A stretch of 19,131 bases of DNA from Ichthyophonus hoferi (GCA_002751075.1 NAOQ01000085.1:47817-66947), one strand, 5' to 3'; shown: positions 9,338 through 19,037, numbered from the stretch's first letter. The notes: generated by a model from the letters alone, not told the origin. Made by a program: numbers and translations.

Positions 9338-12300
9338 ATGGAAATCGCAGAAAAAAACGAAGTGAAGGAACTAAAGAATGGATTAGAGAAGGCCACAAAA
9401 ATGGCCGAGGGGGCTATGGAGGAGAAAGATCAGTTGTATAAACAGGTTTGTATATGTGTATGTATTTATCTAGGTGCATATGTATGTATATATATGTGTG
9501 CATGTATAATAATATAATAATATGTGTATGTGCGTATATATGATGGTATGTTTTTTTATATTTTTTTTTAGTACAGACTCTACCAGACCTACAGGTACTA
9601 TATTGCAACGTTACAATACATATATACCTTAAAACATAATATATTTGTTATGTTTTTGTACGCATCCGGCTTCAATGAAATGATGTTATAAACTGATTGA
9701 GTATTATTACTACCTAGCCACTAGACTTCTCTCTCTCTGTTTGTTTTAGCATACTGTTATATGAACCTCTACTTACATACTTATACTCAAACCTAATAAG
9801 ATTATATATATCTTTGCACACCTGCCCAATCATATTTTTAACCTTATTTTTAACCTTGCAATAGTCCAATGTCTCACTATATATCTCACTTTTAAAATCT
9901 TATATTCAATCCCACTATGAGTGTACTTGCCTTTATATTTCAATACAATTTAGAAAAATAGATAGATACATAGCAATCTTAATCCTATATATTTTTTCTA
10001 CTTTACTTTTGGCGTCGTTTTTTATTTTTTAACTTCTAAGTAGCGCATAAATCTTAAACCTGCATAGCACCAATGATCATCCCTGTTCTATCATATATAC
10101 ATGCATACATATATACATACATATGCTCTATTTATTTAGACACAATGTATGCCATGAACCACACAGCAAGAGAGATGCATGCAAACAGCAATCACTAGGA
10201 TAGGAATGGAATGATAGATACCAGTATTATGGTATCCATGTTTACATGGATATATTAGTAGTAGGTGTCATACCTACCTATATAATGTATTTAATCTATA
10301 TTTTTTATATTTTCTAAGATAATAGTATATATATACAATAAAAATAACTGACAATTCTTACTGGTTTAGCTTGAGACGGAAAAGGGAAAGGTTAAGCGTC
10401 TGGAGGAAGATATGGAGAAAATGAAAAGGAACAATGTAGTGATGGTGGGTTTTCTCTCCATGCATACATCTCCATGGCAACACTAATATAAGTACACACA
10501 GGCACATACTTACACACATCTTTATCAATCATATATCTATCTATGTATTCTGCTATTCACTTACACGTACGTGTGGTCAAGTATATTGTTGCCCACTAAT
10601 TATTCGGTTACCACCACTATTACCTTTATTCTATCTATACATAAACACATATATTAACACTTCCTCTCGTTTCCTTTTAATGGTAACACACACATGTATA
10701 TATACAGCAAATGGCCATAGAGCAGGAGGAGGAATACATCAGCAATACATTGCTAAAGAAAATAGCCCAACTGAAAAAAGAAAAGGAAACTTTGGCCATG
10801 ACAGTAGAGCAAGAAGAAGAATATCTTACCAATACGTTACAGAAGAAACTAAACCTGGTAGGTATATACGAGCAGAGAGAGAGGTAGTGAGAGATAGCGA
10901 TGTGTAATGGCTGTATGAATGACTGATCTTTTGATATCATGAAAAGCAGGCTTTATAAAGCCTTTGTGTTTCCTTTAAAACATAGTATTATCTAATTAAT
11001 GCATGGAAGCAATACAGTAGCAGGCAATAGTGGGAAAGCGATAGCCTGAAAGAGAGAAGAGACGGCTATATTGCATTATAATACTTGGGTGGAAAGCATT
11101 AGAATGATTATAATTCAGTTAGGGTCTAGTATTAGGTCTGATAGCATCCACTCACAGCCTGCCCCCACCCACCTTTATAGGTACGACAGGAGAAGGTTGA
11201 GCTGGAGCAGCAATTAGAGGTGGAGCAGGAGTTTGTGGTCAATAGGTTGCAGAATGAGCTAACCAAGAAGAAAGAGGAGACCCAGACACTGCTGAAGAAA
11301 CTGAATGAGGTAGGGTAGACTGCACGGAGATGGTAGGATGCTTTATATGATTGGTTAGTTATTATAGCTATCAGTTGGTTGGATTGTGGCATTGATTGGC
11401 CGGTTGGGTTGTGTTGTAAAAAGAGTATATTACCTTCTTGTATAGGATGTATGGTTAATTAATTGAAAGCAAAGAACAGGATGGGGTTTTTAATTGGATA
11501 TTGAGATAATTAAGTTAATGAAAGCTGTGCTAGGTCCAATCGGATTTGGGTTATATACACACGTACTATGACTACACGGAGGGATACCCTCTCCCTCTCC
11601 CTCTCCCTCTCTCTCTCTCTGTCTCTCACTACCTACTCATGCATACCCCTTCATAATTTTTGCATACAGCTTAAACGAGAAAAGGTAGTCTTGGAACAAA
11701 GTTTGGAAATGGAGCAGGAGTGTATGGTTAATCGCCTTCAGAAGAGGCTAAATGAAATGGATGCTGAGAGGAGGTGAGGGATGATTGGGTGGGAGGTGAT
11801 TGATGGTAGGGGCTAGATGTTGTATGGTATGCGACTTCGTCCTACCCTATACCTTATCCTACCCCCTTCTTTCTCCCTTTACCATGTCATATCTATAGGC
11901 CTGAGCCTGCTACATTTTCTTATTCCTTCGACTGTAATCAAGGCTCTATCCCTAAACACAACTACCTAGCGTTTATCTAAACGTGTATGTACGCGCCTGT
12001 GTGCATGTCTGCATGTCTACATAGTGAGGTATACATACAATACGTACATATACATGCATACTGTCATATTTATATCTATATTCACATATACACACAGGGC
12101 TCTCAAGCAGCAGCTGTTACAATCTCCCAGGGGATCAGTTGAGGCAAGTGAAGCTGAGCGTGCCGAACTGCAAAGACTTCGTTCTCTGCTTGCAGAAAAT
12201 GAGATTAAATGTATGTTGCCCACATTTAATACTATTCTTTTTTCTTTATATAATATAATATAACATAATATATACATGTATGGATGGGGCTACCCACTCT

Positions 12301-14422
12301 GATGTCTATTGAGATCTCCTTATGTTTTTTCTTGTCCCGCTTCCTCTTCTAAACACTGTACAATATACATGCTGAAACACCAGAGGCTGTTCTAACAGTC
12401 TGTACGACCAGTGCCATTAGGACGTTAATATTTTAATGACACTTTAAAAGAGAGACATTACATACAAACTGTTAATAAAATAATTATTTATTAATATCAT
12501 GGGATGGCCGCAACCAATATCTACATGGAGATTACAATGGTTTATAAGCCATGCATGTAGTTACCAATTAGGGTAGAGGTCAGGGTTACGTGCACCAATA
12601 CCGGCCTGTGGGACTATTGATCTTAATAATATGATTGGCTGAATGTTATTGTATAGGCATATCCTAGTCATATGTTTTAGACTGGTTATATATCTAGATG
12701 CTAATTGACTATAGAGAGTGGGTCCCTCTCTGATATAGTTTAGCCAGTAATAGTTTCCCTTCTACTATTATAATTATACTATATTAGGATACTATTATAC
12801 TATATTAGGACCTTATGTACACATGGTATATAACTCTCACATTCCATTCCATGACGTAAACACCAATAAGAAGATGACATATTCTATGAAATTAAAGACT
12901 GTTAAGCAATGTCACGTGAGTATATATATCTTATAATATTTTAAATGGCCAATCATAAGGCTTATAATTAGAGTAAATCAAGTTTTTATTGGACTAATTA
13001 ACTCTTGTGTCTAGTCTTATTGAGACTTAACCCCTTAAATATCAGACTGAATATACACGGCCCATACAACACGTTTTATTGGGACGTACTGTTGTTTAAC
13101 CAATAGCAGTGCCAGGATAAAGCAAGATTATAAAAATTATTAGCCTATCACATGATACCATTTAATATTTGCATGTTTTTTTATATTAATTTATTAGCCT
13201 GCGTACTAGGCATACAGTGCTATATATTCACGATATACAATTGTATAGCCTTAGCCTACCATCAAGTGAGTCTCACATAAGATTTGTGAGGGACATGTCG
13301 CCTCTTTATGCATATCTGACCCTACATACAAGCCTACATACCCCTCTCCCTATGTGCGAACATACTTATATTATATATTTATATCACTAGCTATAAACAC
13401 AGTGGGATAATCTAATCACTAACTACCGTATAAACGAACCAGTGCGCAGCTTGGAGGACGATCGAGGCCAGCTACAGTGTGAGAACCTGCACTTGAGACA
13501 AAGGGTGCAAAGGGAGCAGGAGAGGATTGAGAATCTATCTAAGGGTATAACTAGAATGGAAAGTGCTATGGAGATGGAGGAAGAACTGTATGTGGTTACT
13601 AGCCAGCGTAGAGCTGTCTCTCCATTCCTATACCCCCCTTTCACATGTTTTAGTGTTGCCAGAGACATCTGGTACATCCATTTCTCTTTGTACTCTTGGT
13701 GCCTGTAGTCCAACCTGTGCTATACCTCCCTTGTCCTTACACCTTGGCCCCCTTCCTCTCCTTTCCTCCTCTCCTCCAGCCAATTCCACATGATGCAGAG
13801 TAAGTCTGTAGAGAGCATATCTCGCCGTACTGAGGGAGGCGGATCTGGCCGTAATAGAAGTGTATCAATATCGTCTACTACTAGTAGTATGTCTGGTTCG
13901 CATGGCAAATGGGTGAGTCACTTACTATGTATGGGAATCCCCTGTCATATCCTACGGCCTATTGGTTTCCGCTCGTATTTGATTGGCCTTTTATCAGGAG
14001 ATGAAAATGTATAGGGCTTCATTTTCAACCTACAACCTATCGTTATTGTCATTAGTCTCTGCCTATCTGGCTGCATATACGTAGATATGTATACATACCA
14101 TCATACCTACAGATGAAACTAAACCACTGTCCCCTACCATTCTACCCCATGTAGTATTTCCTTCCACTCTTCATTGGGGCTTATACACCACACATCACAC
14201 CTTCAGTCATGGAAAAGACCTCACTAACCTTCTTCCTTCCCCTCCCCTCTCCCACATATACACACCTACGTACATATGCAGTGGGCCAAACGTTCAGAGC
14301 CTGGTACAGTACAACAGAGCCCTCATCGTCTCAGTATTGGCAGCATAACCCTGGATGGCCAGTTGACTAGTGCTAGCGCTATCTTTGATTATAGTAGCAG
14401 CGTAGAAGGCAAAGACTTTTAG
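9338..14422 (+). CDS. CCDC6: CCDC6-like coiled-coil protein, nine coding exons
   Basis: Exons: 9338-9445, 10370-10444, 10708-10857, 11181-11309, 11670-11773, 12098-12210, 13443-13587, 13780-13912, 14282-14422. All introns are GT..AG and the phases join into 1098 nt (365 residues plus TAG). Residues 1 to about 275 are a charged heptad coiled coil with repeated [15 protein letters not shown] blocks at about 65, 94, 122 and 165. These match the repeats of human CCDC6 (EQEEEFISNTLFKKI, LENTLEQEQEALVNRL) as I remember them. Residues 276-365 are Ser/Gly/Arg-rich, probably disordered. Human CCDC6 is about 474 residues, is implicated in the DNA-damage response and stability control, and ends in a proline-rich tail that is absent here. 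The start at 9338 (acaATGg) is the first in-frame ATG of exon 1, but the frame stays open back to 9281 and ttggtag before 9294 could be a splice acceptor, so an upstream exon is possible. Orthology is strongly supported by the motifs; function is inferred. Confidence 0.9.
9446..10369 (+). other. CCDC6 intron 1 with TG/TA-rich tract
   Basis: This 924-base intron opens with GTTTGT and ends in tggtttag. Its first 100 bases (to about 9545) are a degenerate TGTATG/TATA microsatellite, and a second ATAC/ATGC-rich tract lies near 10090-10130. I see no coding exon or transposon in it. Confidence 0.75.
10858..11180 (+). other. CCDC6 intron 3
   Basis: This 323-base intron runs from GTAGGT to ctttatag. 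It separates two copies of the coiled-coil repeat. Nothing else is recognisable in it. Confidence 0.8.
11310..11669 (+). other. CCDC6 intron 4
   Basis: This 360-base intron runs from GTAGGG to catacag. Its only distinct content is the pyrimidine tract listed separately, which lies about 40 bases before the acceptor and may act as an extended polypyrimidine tract. Confidence 0.8.
11588..11628 (+). repeat. CTCTCC/CT microsatellite in intron 4
   Basis: About four CTCTCC units run into a CT dinucleotide run, with a single G interruption near the end. Confidence 0.85.
11774..12097 (+). other. CCDC6 intron 5
   Basis: This 324-base intron runs from GTGAGG to acacacag and splits an arginine codon (AG|G). 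It has a pyrimidine-rich stretch near 11840-11885 and TATA/CATA-rich DNA before the acceptor. No gene is seen in it. Confidence 0.8.
12211..13442 (+). other. CCDC6 intron 6, the longest of the gene
   Basis: This 1232-base intron runs from a consensus GTATGT donor to cgaaccag. The split codon T|TG gives leucine and restores the frame of exon 7. The 15 bases tatactatattagga occur at 12775-12789 and 12796-12810. No exon, ORF or transposon ends were recognised. Its length allows an unseen degraded insertion. Confidence 0.7.
13913..14281 (+). other. CCDC6 intron 8
   Basis: This 369-base intron opens with GTGAGT and ends in atatgcag, after a C/T-rich tract near 14230-14255. It separates the Ser-rich tail (ending GSHGKW) from the last coding exon. 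Nothing else is seen. Confidence 0.8.
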
Positions 14423-14788
14423 GCCTACCCTACCTGTTGCTATATATATATATACTTACTTTTAAAAGAATGTTTAGCTATGGTGCTTGATTTTTCTTTT
14501 CTTTTTTGATGAGTGTTTATGGTTTGCAGCTCTTTAGTATACGTATACCTAAAATATCATTGGATCGATATAATTCACAATTGGATGTTGGACATACATG
14601 CTGATAAGTGCATGATATGATTGAATGTTGAACCAAGACTGTTCAGAGGATAAATGGCATCTATGTACATGAGTGGAACTTGATGCGGCCAGAGATATAG
14701 TCGTGTGTGAGATGTAGCACTAATTATAAGCGTGGCTATTGAGCCCATATGGATTAGTCGCAGGTGCAAGCCAATACAGACATTGTGT
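14423..14788 (+). other. Presumed 3' UTR / downstream region of the CCDC6 homologue
   Basis: This stretch follows the TAG stop. It begins with a TA repeat near 14442-14455 and a T-rich stretch at 14489-14507. No canonical AATAAA was found on the plus strand here, so the transcript end is unresolved. The overlapping minus-strand frame at 14575-14769 does not look coding. Confidence 0.45.
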
Positions 14789-15096
14789 TTATTGGCTTAT
14801 TCCTAGCCGTTCATTATCTCTTTCTTTTTCTATCAATTGACCCAAAATACGGCTTGCTGCTACTGTTGATTTACCCTCTCTGCTTCTCCCTAGGAAGGCA
14901 CAAGGATGCCATATGCTAAAAAAAACGTAAAATACATATTGTAACCATCTTAGCTTAATTACTAAGCCATGTTTTACAGATCAGTTAGGATTAAAACTAG
15001 GAGGCTATGGCTTTTCTACAAGATAGAGCTAACCATTTTATGAAATATGGTAAATAGATGGAGATAGAAGGCGCTGGCATGAAGACATTATAGCGT
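14789..15096 (-). CDS. Candidate last two exons of an unassigned minus-strand gene
   Basis: Two exon-like segments fit together on the minus strand: 15034-15096 (acceptor ttaccag after a T-rich tract, donor GTTAGC) and 14789-14915 (acceptor gtttttttag). The split codon TG|C keeps the frame across a 118-base intron. The second segment has 42 codons ending in TAA and contains GRSREGKS, an exact match to the Walker A pattern GxxxxGK[ST], then a charged stretch (LIEKERDNERLG). An AATAAA overlaps the stop codon, as might occur at a compact gene end. A true P-loop domain would normally continue well beyond this motif, so this may be a truncated copy, a pseudogene or chance. I do not recognise the family and found no clear upstream exons. 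Confidence 0.3.
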
Positions 15097-15630
15097 CTGG
15101 TAACTCAAAAGAAAAATTAAAAACATTCGATCATAAATATCCTCTATGCATATAGGTAGTAAGTATATCAATTCTTTATCTTCTCAAGGCCTACCTTTTT
15201 ATTCTCAAACTATTACTGTCAGGCAAATGTGTACCTATCTATTCACCTACATTTCACATTGGTAAGAATATTACTGTAGATAATCACATATACTTTGTAT
15301 ATTACTTTTGTCCTTAACTTTTCATGAAAAGTAGTACTCAGTACTAATAATTGTAAACCTGGACTATATTTGTGGACAGTCATTGAGGCGTTTAAACTTA
15401 ATATCGATCGATACCTTCCTTTCCTGGATAATCTCATACTTCACTCAGATAATGTAATATATTTATATATAAACCATAGTATAATTATCCACTCCTATTG
15501 GTTACGTCCATGGTCACATCCTGATGCACATGCAAGGGTATCATAGCAACAATCAAGGTTTTAGCTCTTCAACATCTTGTTATGACCTACTCAATATGGT
15601 CCATGCCTATATAGGGCCGATTAAAGAGCG

Positions 15631-15642
15631 TCGCCATCTTAG
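15631..15642 (-). promoter_or_regulatory. YY1-like motif containing an ATG
   Basis: Read on the minus strand this is CTAAGATGGCGA, close to the YY1 consensus (AAnATGGCGGC), in which the motif often overlaps the start of a transcript or ORF. The ATG opens a 16-codon frame (MATLFNRPYIG...). It could mark the first exon of the unassigned minus-strand gene whose candidate 3' exons lie at 14789-15096. That link is inference only. Confidence 0.3.
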
Positions 15643-15734
15643 ATTAAATTATGTTTACGTTTTGTGGAACTTCTGCAAAAACGTTCTAAGATATGATTAA
15701 GAAGTGAATTAAGCTTCCACCCAACCCTTCATAT

Positions 15735-15766
15735 TAACAAAGGCAAGCCTACGCTTGCCTTTGTTA
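15735..15766. repeat. Perfect 14-bp inverted repeat with 4-nt loop
   Basis: The arm taacaaaggcaagc (15735-15748) is followed by ctac and then its exact reverse complement (15753-15766), next to a TA run. It could form a stable hairpin in DNA or RNA. It lies between two convergent genes, about 1.0 kb past the phosphatase stop. It may be the relic of a small inverted-repeat transposon, a structured non-coding RNA, or a transcription-end signal. Confidence 0.85.
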
Positions 15767-16772
15767 TATATATATTAGATCCATATTGAGAGGTAAGTTA
15801 CAATGTACCATATTACATTTAATACAATCACAATCACCAGAGACTTGCTACTTAGTGATTAGACTAGCACTTAACTATAAAAAGCATGCTAGCTATATTT
15901 GACTACAGATAGCAATAACACTAAAGGTATAATATTGTTGCAATAGTGTATTTGCTCAACTACTTTCCGATGGGAGTCAATCACTGTACCAAGACAGGTG
16001 GACTGGCTTTCAAAGTATGTGTCCATATATTAACCCTAGAAACTAGTCAACATCTTAGTTCCAATGGAATGCAGTCTGATAAAGAGAGTACATAGGCCTT
16101 CCTCCAGATGGACAACTGATAAGGTCATCGATATGCACGATTAATGGTATCATAAAACAACACATAACCCATGAATGATCAGTTTGCTAAGAGAGTGTAA
16201 TGTGTTGAACAACAATATTTTATAGTCTAGTTGTACAAAGGAAATATGTACATAGGTAACTGAATAAATATGATAGTATATGATTGTCTCAGTGCATAGT
16301 AAGCCTTTGTACATTCCATGCAAGTGCGGGTAGACCGTGCTATGTGTACACAGATAGTACATAGAAAATAGAAAATATACAAGCGTAATATGTAGGTGAA
16401 AAAGCACCCGTCAAGAGGATATATGTTATCCAATAACTAGGTCCGGTACAAGGTGATTAAAAAACAAGAATATAAGATACACAAGAGATCAACTTTGCAG
16501 AGTGGCCCCTGTTGACACTAAATATTGGCACGTATAGATTTACACAAGTTATTTCTAGGCTTTGAACATCAGCTTAGGCATACTATAATTGAAGTATAAA
16601 GGATACAATACAGATAACTAAGAACTGTACTTATATAAACCAATAAACTGTGGCTATATATATGATTTGTGACCTCTGTTCTCTCCGTAGTGTTATGCAC
16701 TGCTTTCATCTATTGGCTCTCTCATTGACCAAATCCATAATCACTACAACGGTTGACAAGGAAATATCCAAA

Positions 16773-19010
16773 TCAGGAACCCTGCTGATTAATCTTGTTC
16801 TTGACATAAACATCTGGCATTAGTCCTGATTGGTTGAGTAGATGTTAGTCCTCTACACCCATCCCAGTCGAAGCTGAGTGTATGGGGACATGAGATATTT
16901 ACAAGGAGTCTATGGGGATATGAAATACTTACAAGGGGCTAGAGAATATGAGATATTTAGACGGCAAAATAACAAAGGTATACCTAGCGATAGGCATGGC
17001 TAGAAAGGTAGGATAATGTATACATATGTGCAGACAAAAATAAAACACACAGTATGCCTTAGAATAGAAAAAGAGACATAAAACAAACGAGAATAATAAG
17101 ATAAGAGATAAGGGAATATAGTGCAGATTATGGTGAGATAAAATATAGGAAGTGGCGAGAAAACCCAGCTACTAAAACACGCACAGGTAATCAAGCTATG
17201 GTTGGATATCATAATAATACGGTGTACAATAGTGCATATGTGCATAAACATACAATGGGTGCTAGGTATGAGAGGGTAGATCGGCCAGATACCTTTACAC
17301 GATGGGATCATGGTAACAGTCTTGACACCTGTAATGTTTTCTTCTAGTTCCATAAGTTGATGCCAAAACCCTACACGCAATTGCATATTCATTACACATT
17401 ATATAAGTATATGAGGCCAGTATGGAAGGGGGTGAGGTTTGGGTAGAAAGAAAGGCTATGATTGGATGTATTAGCATATTTGGAGAGGGACAGTGCTAAC
17501 AAACGTTAGTCGATAAACAGCTACAACACATACATAGAGTGCATGTGCTTACAGAGAAAAGCATAACTATGTTGAAGTGCATATATTATGTGACCCATGT
17601 ATAAAGATTTTAAGTGCTTGGCTTACAGTAACGGTACCGAATACATGAACACACTGATCATCCAATCAAACTAGGACCAATAAATGAAAGAGAAATATAG
17701 ATTATAGAGATGCAACTAGAACCAAAAAAAGTCCCACTTTAAGTACATATTCACCAACAAAAGTATAATAAAGATAATAGACTAAAACCAATTGGCCAGC
17801 TAGCAATAAACAGGGCATCAATTATAATATAATAATAGGTACAGGTGCTAATGATTGTTGATCCTTAATCTAATGTTATAATTGGTTTAATTATAATCTA
17901 TAAATTTGTGTTTTTACCTTGCCCAATTTTCTACTAATAAATATAACCATTTCATGCCATAATGATAAAGAAACATTACAATAAATAATTAATTAAAGAG
18001 AAAGGTAACATAAATATAAATTTGCCATTTATACTGTTGATAGGTGATAGGAGGTACTCAAAATGATAAGGCATATCTATAAAAGGAATACATTACTTTG
18101 TGTGCCACCAATCCTATTACTATTATGACTACAGCACAGTTACAGTTACTAACATAGATATAATATAGGATAGCAGGTATAGGACAAAATAATGCCGACA
18201 TTATTAGGGTCCAGATAAATAAGATAAACTATTATCAAGTGCTCCAGTGCAAGCAACAGGAATATATATTGACACAAGCTTCATCCCCTCATTCCTTATT
18301 CAAAACATAAAAGCAGGTGTTTGTAAAGGTGTGATCCAAAGCATACCATTGTTTGGTCGGATTTCAGACCGCTTAGCTTTCAAATAGTTATAGGCCTCTA
18401 GGAGTGACAGCCTCCTGTCAATCATAAGATAGGCTATGACTAAGGTGGCCGACCTGCCACACAACGGTAATTGGTGAGGGAAGAGGCTGGGGGTGTGGTG
18501 GAAACATAGCCTACTAGTCTACTGTTTACTCTGTACCGAATAAGCTAATCTAATCTGTGGAGCTAATAGTGTATCAGTGTGCCACTACGAACAAGAGATA
18601 ATAAAGATAATAATGTATTATAATCAGAACGAGATAAAATACAGAAGGATAAACCACTGTGAACTATCAATTATATATTACCATATATGGTACCCTATAC
18701 CTAGGGCTATACAGTATATACAATATAGTCCATTGTAGCTCTGCTAAACACTCTTATTACGACCACTAGCGGCTGGTATTAACTCCTATTATATAAAGTA
18801 TTATAATTTAATATACACCATCCATTACCTACCTACTGACCCCTGCCTGACAGTGTACCAGTGCTCTCCCTCCCCTCTCTCCCTCCCTCCTTATGAGCTC
18901 ACTTACTATATTAAAGTGTGAGGCAAGATCCTCTTCCTTCTCATCTTTTACATTAATATTATGATAGGTAAAATCGTCAGGGAAGTAGTCTGGAATAGCT
19001 CCTGCTGCAG
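16773..19010 (-). CDS. DUSP14/18/21-like dual-specificity phosphatase, 5' end outside window
   Basis: Four minus-strand exons are visible: 18833-19010, 18347-18453, 17293-17370 and 16773-16825. All have AG..GT borders and compatible phases, and they give 137 residues ending in TGA. The core is complete. D22 (in NVKDEKEEDL) is the likely general acid. HCQAGVSRSAT (C53 to R59) is the Cys-x5-Arg phosphate-binding loop with the usual Ser after Arg, and the exon 1/2 junction splits this arginine codon. Then follow the AYLM helix, a stretch close to the LLEAYNWVKARRP...IRPN of DUSP14, a GFWHQL helix, and MPDVY near the end, matching VPDVYEKE of DUSP14. Mammalian DUSP14 removes phosphate from Tyr and Thr of MAP kinases and TAB1 in the cytosol; the target here is unknown. 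About 50-60 N-terminal residues should lie to the right. Exact orthology among DUSP14/18/21/28 cannot be settled. Confidence 0.92.
16826..17292 (-). other. Phosphatase intron before the last exon
   Basis: This 467-base intron (donor GTATCT, acceptor aatcag) holds a 30-bp tandem repeat at its 3' end on the minus strand. The long open frame that reads into it from the upstream exon becomes hydrophobic and low in complexity, as expected of intron sequence. Confidence 0.85.
16881..16966. repeat. 30-bp tandem repeat, nearly three copies
   Basis: The units are 16881-16910, 16911-16940 and a partial, more diverged 16941-16966. They share the core tatgggga(c/t)atga(g/a)ata and a following acaagg. 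The array lies within the last phosphatase intron, about 55 bases upstream of its acceptor. Confidence 0.8.
17371..18346 (-). other. Phosphatase intron between the helix exons
   Basis: This 976-base intron has donor GTATGC and acceptor tgtgtag. It is AT-rich. I see no exon, repeat array or transposon terminus in it. Confidence 0.8.
18454..18832 (-). other. Phosphatase intron splitting the active-site arginine codon
   Basis: This 379-base intron runs from GTAGGT to gtggcag on the minus strand. The codon AG|G encodes the invariant arginine of the HCx5R loop. Nothing else is recognised in it. Confidence 0.85.
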
Positions 19011-19037
19011 CTATAATAGAGGAGAATACGAAGTCAG

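Larger units (their letters stand above)
15097..16772. other. Intergenic region between the candidate exons and the phosphatase gene
   Basis: This region holds the hairpin at 15735-15766, a YY1-like motif at 15631-15642 and a short plus-strand stretch (15238-15317) faintly resembling a piggyBac transposase. Minus-strand frames at 16150-16433 are tyrosine- and isoleucine-rich and look non-coding. The part just below 16773 should be the 3' UTR of the phosphatase gene, but I found no clear AATAAA for it. Confidence 0.45.

Noticed and set aside
10677-10940. Minus-strand ORF opposite CCDC6 exon 3
   Set aside because: It is the serine-rich shadow of a glutamate-rich coiled-coil exon on the plus strand.
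13423-13908. Several overlapping ORFs on both strands around CCDC6 exons 7 and 8
   Set aside because: They run through the intron or oppose the exons; only the plus-strand frame joined by phase-2 splicing matches CCDC6.
17000-17292. Long minus-strand ORF continuing the phosphatase exon
   Set aside because: Beyond 17293 the translation becomes hydrophobic and low-complexity, whereas a consensus-like donor at 17293 joins in phase to an exon encoding the expected MPDVY motif and a stop.
17295-17477. ZZ-type zinc finger exon suggested by a frame reading HYRCQDCYHDPIV
   Set aside because: The same exon in another frame reads GFWHQLMELEEN, which joins in exact phase with the DUSP exons on both sides and matches the DUSP14 family. 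The Cys-rich reading is a shadow.
18890-18912. Splice donor GTAAGT at the end of NVKDEKEEDLASHFNI, implying a separate exon
   Set aside because: Reading straight through keeps the frame open and leads directly into the HCQAGVSR loop, so 18833-19010 is one exon and the GTAAGT is coding sequence.
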